A DNA stretch of 23,065 nt. Origin: a virus. The stretch covers positions 1-23,065 of IMG/VR virus record IMGVR_UViG_3300049483_000427; one strand, written 5' to 3'. Each line of letters begins with the position of its first letter. Positions within the stretch are counted from its first letter, which is position 1. Of this stretch, positions 12,744-20,638 are shown one piece after another. The position numbers were made by a program, and so were the translations under genes. A model generated the notes under the pieces. That model was not told the DNA's origin and made no database searches. It worked only from the letters and a program-made list of their open reading frames with translations.

Positions 12744-13136
12744 GTGTTCACGATCACCAAGGAATTCTCGGCCTGCTGCTCGCATCGGCTGACGAAAGTC
12801 CCGGACGGGCATCCGTGCGCGCGGGTGCATGGACACAACTACATCGTGGAGCTCGTCCTCGCCGCCGAGAACCTCGACGCGCGGGGATTCGTCGCCGACT
12901 ACCGGGATCTCGACACGTTCAAGACCTGGCTCGACGCGAACCTCGATCATCGCGACCTGAACGCCGTTGGTCCCCTCGCGTTCGGGATTCCTGAATTCGA
13001 GCCCACGGCGGAAAATCTCGCGGAAGCCATTTACACGCTGATCGTCGGCTCCTGGCTGAAGACCTCTTTCGGCCACGCCTTGGTCGCCGTTCGTGTGCGC
13101 GAGACCCCGAAGACCTGCGCCGAGTATCGACCGTGA
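12744..13136 (+). CDS. queD: QueD, 6-carboxy-5,6,7,8-tetrahydropterin synthase
   Basis: I prefer GTG 12744, which has AAGGGGGGAG in place and gives the usual QueD opening (MFTITKEFSACCSHRL). An alternative TTG at 12723 overlaps the queC stop. Zinc ligands are His14, His29 and His31 ('VHGHNY'), the catalytic Cys25 is in 'GHPCARVHG', and 'LDHRDLN' (Asp68-His69) and 'PTAENLAEAIY' (Glu90) complete the active site. At 130 residues the length is normal. It converts dihydroneopterin triphosphate to carboxytetrahydropterin, the substrate for QueE. Confidence 0.93.
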   Translation: MFTITKEFSACCSHRLTKVPDGHPCARVHGHNYIVELVLAAENLDARGFVADYRDLDTFKTWLDANLDHRDLNAVGPLAFGIPEFEPTAENLAEAIYTLIVGSWLKTSFGHALVAVRVRETPKTCAEYRP

Positions 13137-13363
13137 CGATCTCCCGTCTCCCGTTCCGGATCCCGTTCCGCTCGTACTGTCCGCGGTGCGGGCGGATGAT
13201 GAATTCCGACCGCATCCCCTGCGTCTGTCCGATGGTCGCGCGGGCGCGTCCGTTGCGTCCCCCGAGTCGTTCCCCGCTCGCCGAGAAGGCGACGGCTCAC
13301 ATGAAACTTGACGAAGATGAACCGATCGGAGGGAGGAAAACCGACGATGCTTCTCACGAGTGA
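13133..13363 (+). CDS. Small zinc-ribbon-like protein within the modification cluster (76 aa)
   Basis: GTG 13133 overlaps the queD stop (GTGA). 'YCPRCGRMM' gives Cys16-x2-Cys19 and 'PCVC' gives Cys30 and Cys32, a likely single zinc site in the N-terminal half. The remainder is Arg/Pro-rich and may be unstructured. Its end overlaps the next gene by 17 bases. Function unknown; a DNA- or protein-binding accessory to the modification enzymes is only a positional guess. Confidence 0.5.
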   Translation: MTISRLPFRIPFRSYCPRCGRMMNSDRIPCVCPMVARARPLRPPSRSPLAEKATAHMKLDEDEPIGGRKTDDASHE

Positions 13364-13841
13364 TGTCACGATCGAGATCTACGCGTGGGCCGAAATGAAA
13401 GCCCACGAGCTGGCCGCCGAGAGTCGACACAAGGACATCGGCAAGAACGTCGCCTCGTTCATCGGTGACTGGTACGCGGCGAAATACCTCGGGGCCGAAC
13501 TGAAGCACACGAAGAGCTACGACCTCCTCGATCGCGATCTCGGCCGCGTGGACGTGAAGACGAAGCGGCGTTCGGGCCGTCCGTTCCCGCATTACGGCTG
13601 CGACGTGGCGCTGCGGCAGACGGCGCTTGAGCCTTGCGATACCTATCTCTTCGCCACGATCCTCTGGCCAGAAGCGTCGAAGCTCTGGCTTGAGGGCTGG
13701 ATGCCGAAACCCGAATTTCTCCGACGCGCGATCCTCCTGCGGGAAGGGGCGACGAATCCGGAGAACGGCTGGAAATGCACCCAGGATTGTTTCGACCTCC
13801 TCAACCGCGACCTCCGACCACTTCCCGAAAGAAGGCGATGA
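13347..13841 (+). CDS. Candidate PD-(D/E)XK nuclease-like protein between queD and queE (164 aa)
   Basis: ATG 13347 has GGGAGGAAAACCGACG in front. 'FIGDWYAAKYLGAEL' (38-52) resembles the first helix of restriction-type folds (usually G-E..A..yLG). 'YDLLDRDLGRVDVKTKRR' (58-75) looks like the D ... D-x-K core (Asp59 or Asp62, Asp69, Lys71), and 'CDVALRQTALEPCDTYLFATIL' (split over 85-106) would supply the following helix and strand. I do not recognise an exact family and the assignment is by motif only. It is translationally linked to queE (ATGA overlap), so it belongs to the modification operon. It could be a nuclease that spares modified phage DNA, or an inactive DNA-binding relative. Confidence 0.5.
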   Translation: MLLTSDVTIEIYAWAEMKAHELAAESRHKDIGKNVASFIGDWYAAKYLGAELKHTKSYDLLDRDLGRVDVKTKRRSGRPFPHYGCDVALRQTALEPCDTYLFATILWPEASKLWLEGWMPKPEFLRRAILLREGATNPENGWKCTQDCFDLLNRDLRPLPERRR

Positions 13842-14479
13842 AAAGCTACAAGGTCAACGAAATCTTCTTCTCGATTCAGGGCGAGGGGGCGCGGGCGGGC
13901 ACGGCGAACGTCTTCGTCCGCTTCGCGAAATGCAACCTGAAGTGCGCCACGAAAGCCTCCGCGGTGTCTCCGGGCGGCTGGAACTGCGACACCGAGTTCG
14001 AGACGTTCCGCGACATGACCGAGGGGGACATCGTCCGTGCCGCCCTCGATTCGATTCCGAAGGGATCGCGGTACGTACCGAAGCAGCTCGGAATCATCTT
14101 CACGGGCGGCGAACCGGCGCTGCAGCTCGACGTCCCGCTCCTCGTAGCCTTCCATCAGCGAGGTTTCTTCACCGCGATCGAGACGAATGGGACGATGTCG
14201 CTGAATGATCTCCTCTGGCTCGACTGGGTCACGGTTTCCCCGAAGCTTCCGGACGAGAAGGTGCGTCAACGAACGGCCGAGGAGGTCAAGATCGTCGTCA
14301 CGAAAGACTCGCCGATGCCGACGACCGGGATCCGCTCCACCTTCCGCTTCGTCTCCCCCGCGTTCGCGGACGACGGGACGCTCCCGCCCGAGAATCTCGC
14401 CCGTGCTATCGAGATCGTCGGCCTCGATCCCTCGTGGCGTCTGTCCGTGCAACAGCACAAGGGCTGGGGCGTGCGATGA
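13838..14479 (+). CDS. queE: QueE, 7-carboxy-7-deazaguanine synthase (radical SAM)
   Basis: ATG 13838 overlaps the previous stop, with GAAAGAAGG before it. '[23 protein letters not shown]' (split over 6-28) is the standard QueE opening, 'FTGGEPALQ' (88-96) is the SAM-binding GGEP motif, 'AIETNGT' (113-119) and 'SVQQHKGWG' (203-211) are family blocks. The cluster cysteines are Cys32, Cys36 and Cys50 with 'CDTEF' after the last, a C-x3-C-x13-C spacing instead of the textbook C-x3-C-x2-C; QueE is known to vary here. At 213 residues it has normal length. It contracts carboxytetrahydropterin to 7-carboxy-7-deazaguanine for QueC. Confidence 0.92.
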   Translation: MKSYKVNEIFFSIQGEGARAGTANVFVRFAKCNLKCATKASAVSPGGWNCDTEFETFRDMTEGDIVRAALDSIPKGSRYVPKQLGIIFTGGEPALQLDVPLLVAFHQRGFFTAIETNGTMSLNDLLWLDWVTVSPKLPDEKVRQRTAEEVKIVVTKDSPMPTTGIRSTFRFVSPAFADDGTLPPENLARAIEIVGLDPSWRLSVQQHKGWGVR

Positions 14480-15207
14480 GCGATGAACAGGAACCCCCGT
14501 TCCCGGAAGCCGCCGGGGCGGCCTTCGAACTTCGATTCAAGAACCTCACGCGTTCCCGAAAGAGGAATCTGCGGGACAGGATCACGGACAAGATCCTCAA
14601 CGACATGAGGAACGGTCAGGATCCGCCGACCCTCGCGCGCGAGGAGGAGATCCAGAGAGAGACGGTCGCCTCGGCAGAATCCCTCCTCGCGCGGCTGGGG
14701 ATGGATCTTCGACACGCCGACCTCCTTGCGACGCCGAGGCGGTACGTGAAGGCGATGCGGGAAATGACCCGCGGCTATCACGAGGACCCCCGCGCCATCC
14801 TCTCGACCCGATTCGACGCGGACGGCTTCGATCAAATGATCCTCCTGCGAGACGTTCCCTTCGCCTCACTCTGCGAGCATCACTGCCTCCCGTTCACGGG
14901 ACGCGCGCACGTCGCCTATCTACCGGGTCCCCGCGTCGTCGGCCTCTCGAAGCTCGCGCGCGTCGTGGACGTGTTCGCCCGCCGCTTCCAGATTCAGGAG
15001 CGCATGACGAAGCAGATTGCCGATGCGATCGAAAACGCCCTCGACCCGGTCGGAGTCGCGGTGATGATCGAAGCCTCCCACTCGTGCATGGTCGTCCGCG
15101 GTGTGGCAAAGCCAGGGGCGACGATGTCCACGAGCGATCTCCGGGGGGCCTTCCGATCGAACCCGTCTGCGCGCGCCGAATTCTTCTCTCTCGTGCGACC
15201 GGAGTAG
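14476..15207 (+). CDS. folE: FolE, GTP cyclohydrolase I, with N-terminal extension
   Basis: ATG 14476 overlaps the queE stop. The catalytic domain is complete: '[16 protein letters not shown]' (86-101), '[20 protein letters not shown]' (129-148; Cys133 and His136 bind zinc), '[21 protein letters not shown]' (split over 156-176), and '[22 protein letters not shown]' (split over 199-220; Cys204 is the third zinc ligand). It makes dihydroneopterin triphosphate from GTP, the first step toward preQ0. Residues 1-60 precede the usual start and are charged ('[18 protein letters not shown]' inside), with no counterpart I know. It is the last gene of the modification block; a 10-base gap precedes the terminase genes. 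Confidence 0.93.
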   Translation: MSDEQEPPFPEAAGAAFELRFKNLTRSRKRNLRDRITDKILNDMRNGQDPPTLAREEEIQRETVASAESLLARLGMDLRHADLLATPRRYVKAMREMTRGYHEDPRAILSTRFDADGFDQMILLRDVPFASLCEHHCLPFTGRAHVAYLPGPRVVGLSKLARVVDVFARRFQIQERMTKQIADAIENALDPVGVAVMIEASHSCMVVRGVAKPGATMSTSDLRGAFRSNPSARAEFFSLVRPE

Positions 15208-15217
15208 CATTGCGGGC

Positions 15218-15733
15218 GTGAAGAAGAAGGGTCAACGGATCCTCGTCCACTATCCCCCGAAGGCCGGGCCCCGCCTCCTGATCCTCATCTTCCCGGAGAT
15301 CGTGGACAACGTAGTGCGTGCGGTGTCCGAGGGACAGCCCCTGAAGCTCGCGTGCCGACAGGGGAAGATCTCGGAGCAGACGCTGCACAACTATCTCAAT
15401 GCCGGTGAGGCGGTTGCGGAGGAACGGGACAAGGCGCTCACCGAGGGGCAGCCGTTTGCAATCTCGGAATCCCAGCAGGCCGTCTTGCAATTCTTCGAGC
15501 GGGTGAGGGAGGCACAGGCGATCTCGAATCGACGCGAGGTCGGACTGATTTCCGTCGCGGCGAAGAAGGACTGGAAGGCCGCCGCGTTCCTGCTGCAGAA
15601 CAAGCATCCGCAGGCATTCCCCGTCCGTTCCGGAGGAGGATCCGCCTCCGTCACGACGACGAATCAGGAAGGCGTCTCACAGGTAGTCGAGTTTTCGTGG
15701 GCGGACGGTACACCGGATAACGAGGGGCCGTGA
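15218..15733 (+). CDS. terS: Terminase small subunit-like protein
   Basis: GTG 15218 follows folE by 10 bases with GGAG somewhat far upstream. The product (171 aa) has a helix-turn-helix-like block 'AVSEGQPLKLACRQGKISEQTLHNYL' (split over about 35-60), then helices ('ERVREAQAISNRREVGLISVAAKKDWKAAAFLL' split over about 90-125), which matches phage small terminases that bind the packaging site. It overlaps the large terminase by GTGA, the normal order. The N-terminal part (MKKKGQRILVHYPPK) is unusual but short. Confidence 0.78.
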   Translation: MKKKGQRILVHYPPKAGPRLLILIFPEIVDNVVRAVSEGQPLKLACRQGKISEQTLHNYLNAGEAVAEERDKALTEGQPFAISESQQAVLQFFERVREAQAISNRREVGLISVAAKKDWKAAAFLLQNKHPQAFPVRSGGGSASVTTTNQEGVSQVVEFSWADGTPDNEGP

Positions 15734-17013
15734 TCTTCCGCTGGCCGCGCCTCCACAACGGCGGCCAGGAGGAGGTTGCGCTTCATCCGGCGCGATTCAA
15801 GGTCCTCGCCGCGGGGCGGCGTTGGGGGAAGTCAAAGCTCGGGGCCTTGATGGCGATCCGTTCCGGGATGAAGGGGGGGTACGCGTGGTGGATCTCCCCG
15901 ACATACAAGATGGCCCTGATGGGCTGGCGCGAGCTGATTCGCTTCGCGAAGCTCATCCCGGGGGCGGACGTGAATCAGTCGGAACGAACGATCTTCTTCC
16001 CCCCGTGTCGTTCCGGAGCACAGCCGGGATACGTGCAGGTCCGTTCCGCGTCGGATCCTGATTCCCTCCGGGGAGAGGGCCTCAACTTCGCCTACCTCGA
16101 TGAATTCGCGTTTCAACAGCGCGAGGTCTGGACCCATTCCATTCGTCCCGCTCTGGCGGATCGTCGCGGCAAGGCACTCTTCGGCTCGACACCGTTCGGA
16201 CAGAATCATTTTTGGGATCTTTTCCAGCAGGGTCTTCGATGGGGCGATCCCGGAGTCGAGATCAAGTCGTGGCACTTCCCGTCCGCGAAAAACCCATATC
16301 TCGATGAGGCCGAGATCGAGGCGGCCCGGCGCGAAATGCCCGAGGACGCTTTCCGGCAGGAACACCTTGCGGAATTCCTCGAAGACGGAGCGGGAGTGTT
16401 CCGGGGAATCTCCGGGATCCTCGACCCGCGATTGCACTTCAAGGAATCGGGGACGGGACGATTCCATATCATCGGCTGGGACCCCGCGAAATTTGCCGAC
16501 TTCAACGTGACCACGGTTCTCGACGTGAATGCCGGGGAGATCGTGAACGTGACGCGCTCGAATCGACGCCCGCTGATGGAGCAGTTACGCGACGTGATCG
16601 CCCTCCAGAAGAAGTTTCCCGGCGTCGTGTTCCTCGATGCGACTCGCGACGACACGCTCCTCGAGCTGGCCCAGGCGAATGGTCTGTGGGTCGAAGCCAT
16701 CCGCTTCACCGTCGAGTTGAAACGACGCATGGTGAACGCCCTCTCTCTCGCGATCGAGAAGAAGAAGTTCCGAATGCCGCTCCTCGGAAGCGAGGTCGCG
16801 GTCGGGGAGTTAAAATCGTTTCGCTATGAGATCGGCAAGAGCGGGCACGTCACCTATGCCGCCCCGCCCGGAATGCACGACGACCACGTGACGGCCCTCG
16901 GCCTCTGTGCCCTCGGGATGGGCTCGCGCCTGATGTACGACGGAGAGGGGCGGCCCACCGAGACCGATCTCCCTCGCCCTGAATCACTCTCGGACGGATG
17001 GGGGAGCCTATGA
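15730..17013 (+). CDS. terL: Terminase large subunit (packaging ATPase-nuclease)
   Basis: GTG 15730 overlaps the small-subunit stop. Walker A is 'AGRRWGKS' (28-35), Walker B 'FAYLDEF' (120-126), and the coupling motif 'GSTPFG' (152-157) follows. The nuclease half shows Asp251 ('GWDPAKFADF'), Asp303 ('FLDATRDD') and the 'HDDHVTAL' block (383-390). At 427 residues it is a compact terminase. It pumps DNA into the prohead and cuts it. Position before portal and head genes is standard. Confidence 0.92.
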   Translation: MIFRWPRLHNGGQEEVALHPARFKVLAAGRRWGKSKLGALMAIRSGMKGGYAWWISPTYKMALMGWRELIRFAKLIPGADVNQSERTIFFPPCRSGAQPGYVQVRSASDPDSLRGEGLNFAYLDEFAFQQREVWTHSIRPALADRRGKALFGSTPFGQNHFWDLFQQGLRWGDPGVEIKSWHFPSAKNPYLDEAEIEAARREMPEDAFRQEHLAEFLEDGAGVFRGISGILDPRLHFKESGTGRFHIIGWDPAKFADFNVTTVLDVNAGEIVNVTRSNRRPLMEQLRDVIALQKKFPGVVFLDATRDDTLLELAQANGLWVEAIRFTVELKRRMVNALSLAIEKKKFRMPLLGSEVAVGELKSFRYEIGKSGHVTYAAPPGMHDDHVTALGLCALGMGSRLMYDGEGRPTETDLPRPESLSDGWGSL

Positions 17014-18782
17014 ATGCCTTCGAGCGGACGATCGCCAACGTCCGCAGCGTCTTCGCGAACATGATCGGATCGAGTCGTCCCGACGACGCGAAGGACGGGC
17101 TCTACGTCCAGTCAATGACGGACGCAACGATCGTGGCGACGGCCCGCGAGTACAAGCCTGCGGACATCGAAGCCCTCTGGCGAACGGCCGAGAAGGGCGA
17201 CACGCAGAAGCTCCTCGCCTTCTATGACGAAATGCGCGCGCGAGATCCCCATCTCGACGCCGAGCTTCGCAAGGCCGAGCTGATGATCGTCTCGGGGGAC
17301 ATGGACGTGGCGGCGTGGCCCCCTCAATTCCGGGACGAGGAGGACGCGTCGGCAGAGGCGATGCGATCGCGCGCGGTTGCGGACTACGTGCGCGAACAAT
17401 TCTTCAATCCGTCCGTGCGTGCCCTCGAATTCCTTCGTCACCTTGCGACCGGGCTCTGGAAGATGGTCGCGGGGGCCGAGGTTGTCGCCACGCCCGGGGC
17501 GGCGGACGGACGCGAACGGCTCGACGCTCTCGTGCTGATCCCCGCGCAACGCTTCTGGTGGCCGAAGGGGGAAATGCGCCTGCACTTCCAGTGGTCTCCG
17601 TCGCGGGCGGACGTGATTCCGATCGAGGACATTCGCGATCAGGTTGTCGTCCTCACGGTCGAGGACGAAGTGCCGAACGTAGCGCGCCGCGGCCTCCTTC
17701 GTCGCGTCATGACTTCCTACCTCGTCCGTCAGATGTCCGGACGATGGTGGAATCTGAGGGTCGAGAAGGAGGGGCAGCCAACGAGGGTAGGCAAGGTCCC
17801 GCCCGGCTATCACGCGAAGGACGAAGTCAAGGCGTGGCTGAAGAACATGGGGGCCGAGCCGTGGGCGGTCTTCGAGAAGGATGTCGACATTGTGGTGCAG
17901 GAGTCGTCGCAGAACTCCGAAATGCATCAACGGCTCGTTGACTTCCACGCGCGCGAAATCTCGAAAATCATCCACGGCGGCTCGCAGTTGGCCGACGTGC
18001 AACGCGGGACGGGCTCTCACAATAACGCTCAGACCCAGGAGGCGTTCGCGTGGGAGCTGGCCGAGGGACGCTTCCATTACATCGCGGCCCTCGTGCGCGA
18101 CCGCCTGTTTCGCTACATGGTGGAACGGAATTTCGGTCCCGAAGACGCGGACAAGTACACGCCAGAGCTGATCTCAAATTTCGAGGATCCAACTGACGTG
18201 CAGGCGTTCTCGGCCGCCGTGAAGAACCTCAATGACTCCGGCGTGGATCTGACCCTGCGCTGGATCTATAAGGGGATCGGGGATTCTCCGAAGGACGGCG
18301 AGCCGATGCTGAAGGGGAAGGCTCCCGCCGCCCCTGTCCCTCTCGGCCCGGACGGACGCCCCTTGCCTCCTCCTCCTCCGTCTCCGTCCGGGGAGGACAT
18401 TCCCCCGAAGAACCCGAAGGAGGATCCGAACGCCGATCCCGCCGCGGCGTCCGTCGTCTTCGAGGGGCTCGCCCATCGTCTCCTCGATCGCATGGAAGCC
18501 GAAGGAATCGCGGCTTCTCAACGTCGCGCCGGGGACGACGCCGCGAAGATTGCCGTCAAGGCGAAGGCCGGGGCCGAGATCGTCGCCCCGATCCGCGACG
18601 TGATCCGCAAGGGGGCGGAAGAGGATGTCACCATGGAGCGGCTGTGGCAGATGATCCGTCACGCGCACACGGCGCGGGGTCGTCACACACCGCGCCTTGA
18701 GGCGGCGATCGTGTCGGCCCGTCTGACCTCGATGATGGAAGGCCTCGAAGCGGAAACGAAGAAACGGGCGAAGAAGGGATGA
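17010..18782 (+). CDS. Portal protein, DUF935 (Mu gp29-like)
   Basis: ATG 17010 overlaps the terminase stop (a further ATG at 16998 is possible). The 590-aa product has the DUF935 pattern: 'LLAFYDEMRARDPHLDAELRKAE' (about 67-90), 'FLRHLATGLWKMVAGAEVV' and 'RFWWPKGEMRL', and later 'EISKIIHGGSQLADVQ' and 'EAFAWELAEGRFHYIAALV'. Mu-type portals of this family form the twelve-part ring through which DNA enters. A Pro-rich linker ('PPPPPPSPSGED', near 456) joins the body to a helical C-terminal part (about 490-590). It is followed closely by the Mu-F-like gene, as in Mu-type head clusters. Confidence 0.85.
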   Translation: MNAFERTIANVRSVFANMIGSSRPDDAKDGLYVQSMTDATIVATAREYKPADIEALWRTAEKGDTQKLLAFYDEMRARDPHLDAELRKAELMIVSGDMDVAAWPPQFRDEEDASAEAMRSRAVADYVREQFFNPSVRALEFLRHLATGLWKMVAGAEVVATPGAADGRERLDALVLIPAQRFWWPKGEMRLHFQWSPSRADVIPIEDIRDQVVVLTVEDEVPNVARRGLLRRVMTSYLVRQMSGRWWNLRVEKEGQPTRVGKVPPGYHAKDEVKAWLKNMGAEPWAVFEKDVDIVVQESSQNSEMHQRLVDFHAREISKIIHGGSQLADVQRGTGSHNNAQTQEAFAWELAEGRFHYIAALVRDRLFRYMVERNFGPEDADKYTPELISNFEDPTDVQAFSAAVKNLNDSGVDLTLRWIYKGIGDSPKDGEPMLKGKAPAAPVPLGPDGRPLPPPPPSPSGEDIPPKNPKEDPNADPAAASVVFEGLAHRLLDRMEAEGIAASQRRAGDDAAKIAVKAKAGAEIVAPIRDVIRKGAEEDVTMERLWQMIRHAHTARGRHTPRLEAAIVSARLTSMMEGLEAETKKRAKKG

Positions 18783-18785
18783 TCG

Positions 18786-19496
18786 ATGGAACCGCTCAAC
18801 ATCGACTTCCTACCCGCTACCGTCCGTGACTTCTGGCAGAGGCAGTTTGCCGCGGATCCGAAGGGTCTGAAGAAGCTGATCGAGGACGAACGCGCTTACG
18901 CTCAGTCGTTGTCGGGAGTGTGGGATAAGAACTTCATCGAGGAAATCTATTCCTCGATGCAGGAGGCCATCGCGAATGGACAGAGTAACGTCAGCGAGTG
19001 GACGAAGACGAAGGCCGACGCCATCCTGTCCCGCTACACTGCGGAGGGCGTCTCTGTCCTCGTTGATCCGTCAGGCACTCGCGCGGACGAATTCTCCTCC
19101 TGGTACGGAGACCTCGTTTTCCGCATGGCCTCTGCGAATGCCTACTCTGCGGGACGTTACGCCCAGATGTTCTCTCCGGACGGCGCCGACGTTGCGCCCT
19201 TCTGGATTTACTCGTCGCTCCACGACGACCGGGTGAGGGAGGAACATGCCGAGCTCGATTCCGTCGTCTTCCGCAAGGACGACCCGTCGGCTCGCCAGTT
19301 CCTACCGCCGTGGGATTTCAACTGCCGCTGTCTCGCCTCGGACCTTGACGAGGAGCAGATTCGGAGTGGCGGCTACGAAGTGCGCCGCGGGGCGGACTTC
19401 GCCTTCCAAGCCCCGCCCGGATTCAAGTCCGACCGCGTCCGCCAGCTCGTCCCGTCACCCGTGCGCGAGATAATCGCCAGCCAGGAGGAATCATGA
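18786..19496 (+). CDS. Mu gpF-like minor head / head morphogenesis protein
   Basis: ATG 18786 comes three bases after the portal stop, with AAGGGATGA as a modest ribosome site. The C-terminal half has the Phage_Mu_F signature: 'HDDRVREEHAELDSVVF' (146-162) and 'LPPWDFNCRCLAS' (173-185). The family sits at the portal in small numbers and helps head assembly or DNA ejection. The N-terminal half is helical ('FWQRQFAADPKGLKKLIEDERAYAQSL' split over about 16-42). Length 236 is on the short side for the family. The order portal - F - protease agrees with Mu-like heads. Confidence 0.85.
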   Translation: MEPLNIDFLPATVRDFWQRQFAADPKGLKKLIEDERAYAQSLSGVWDKNFIEEIYSSMQEAIANGQSNVSEWTKTKADAILSRYTAEGVSVLVDPSGTRADEFSSWYGDLVFRMASANAYSAGRYAQMFSPDGADVAPFWIYSSLHDDRVREEHAELDSVVFRKDDPSARQFLPPWDFNCRCLASDLDEEQIRSGGYEVRRGADFAFQAPPGFKSDRVRQLVPSPVREIIASQEES

Positions 19497-20638
19497 CTCG
19501 TCCCGAAATCGTCGCCGTCGACCTGACGCCGCCCGAAGGGATGGTGTTCTTCCAGATCCCGCACACCCTCGCCACGATGGACCCGGAGAATCCGGACATG
19601 CGCGAAATGCAGGTGCTTCCGCTCGGACGCCTGACGACCGTGGACGCGCGCGAACTGGAAGTGACGGTCGAAGATCTCACCCTCGTAAAACTCGACCTCA
19701 TGACGCGGAAAAACGACGTGCCTGTGCTGTTCGAGCATGGGGGCGGACCGAGGGGAGGTCTCGCGGCAGGATGGATTCCCTCGAATTCCTTCACCGCCTC
19801 GTCGCGTCTCGACGGATCCCCCGGTCTTTACGGACTTCCCGACTTCACCGATCTCGCACGGAACGAGATTCGCGCGGACGGTTGGAGGTACGTGTCTCCC
19901 GGCTTCTTCGGCGTTTGGGATGAGAGCGACGTGCTGCACCCGCGCGTTCTCATCGAGGCGTCGTTGACCAACGTGCCCGCCATCGATGGAATGCGGCGCG
20001 TGGCCGCCTCGATCGGCTCCCCACGTCCCGATCACGACACACTCGTGGACTTGATCACACAACCCTCTGGTAAACTTGCGGGCAAAGCCACCGTGCCCTC
20101 GATGGCAGACAATGCGCCCGGGAACGACACGACCGAGGAGACCGAAAAAATGGAAACCGAAGCGATCAAGGCGCTCATCGCCGAATCGCTCAAGCCGATC
20201 GAGGCCCGGGCCGAGAAGCTCGCGGTCGAGAACACGGGGCTGCGGAGCCTCGTGGAAGAGCTTGAGTCGAAGCTCGCGAAGATGCCCGACGAGACGAAAG
20301 CTACCGTCGCGTCGTTCGCCAACGAGGCCGAGAACGGGCGCAAGCTCGTGGCCCTGATGGAACGAGCGACGAAGGCGGGACTCGTCACGGACGACACCAA
20401 GGAATCGTTCGCCGTCCTCGCGAAGGCGAATCTCGACGCGACCGAGAAGGTCGTGGCGCGGGCCGAAGCCCTCGCGCGCGCCCCCCGGGGCGGGCTGTAT
20501 CGGGCCAACGCCCCGACACAGACCGTCATGCACGAGGAATCGCCCCTCACCCGCTCCCAGATGCTCGACGCGGCCGTGAAGCTGCGCGACGCGCGCGGGG
20601 GCTCCGTCCGCGAAGCACTCCGCGAGGTGTCCGAATGA
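19493..20638 (+). CDS. Mu gpI-like capsid maturation protease with C-terminal scaffold
   Basis: ATG 19493 overlaps the F-like stop. The first half (about 1-175) looks like Mu protein I: 'VLFEHGGGPRGGLAAGWI' (78-95), 'WRYVSPGFFG' (131-140) and 'IEASLTNVPAIDGM' (154-167); His82 and Ser157 are candidate catalytic residues (inference). The second half (about 205-381) is Glu/Ala/Lys-rich helix, with 'LIAESLKPIEARAEKLAVEN' as a coiled-coil stretch, typical of a scaffold. In Mu the scaffold gpZ is made from an internal start of gene I, and a matching internal start is seen here at 20150. It would process head proteins during maturation. Confidence 0.82.
   Translation: MTRPEIVAVDLTPPEGMVFFQIPHTLATMDPENPDMREMQVLPLGRLTTVDARELEVTVEDLTLVKLDLMTRKNDVPVLFEHGGGPRGGLAAGWIPSNSFTASSRLDGSPGLYGLPDFTDLARNEIRADGWRYVSPGFFGVWDESDVLHPRVLIEASLTNVPAIDGMRRVAASIGSPRPDHDTLVDLITQPSGKLAGKATVPSMADNAPGNDTTEETEKMETEAIKALIAESLKPIEARAEKLAVENTGLRSLVEELESKLAKMPDETKATVASFANEAENGRKLVALMERATKAGLVTDDTKESFAVLAKANLDATEKVVARAEALARAPRGGLYRANAPTQTVMHEESPLTRSQMLDAAVKLRDARGGSVREALREVSE
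20150..20638 (+). CDS. Nested scaffold protein from internal start (162 aa)
   Basis: In frame with the protease gene, ATG 20150 is preceded by GAGGAG at 20135-20140 (nine-base spacing). The product begins METEAIKALIAESLKPIEAR and covers only the helical scaffold half. This copies the Mu I/Z arrangement. Whether it is really used cannot be told from the sequence alone. Confidence 0.45.
   Translation: METEAIKALIAESLKPIEARAEKLAVENTGLRSLVEELESKLAKMPDETKATVASFANEAENGRKLVALMERATKAGLVTDDTKESFAVLAKANLDATEKVVARAEALARAPRGGLYRANAPTQTVMHEESPLTRSQMLDAAVKLRDARGGSVREALREVSE

Noticed and set aside
19373-20533. 386-codon open frame on the minus strand
   Set aside because: Mirror of the protease/scaffold gene; His/Arg/Gly-rich and without a ribosome site or motif.
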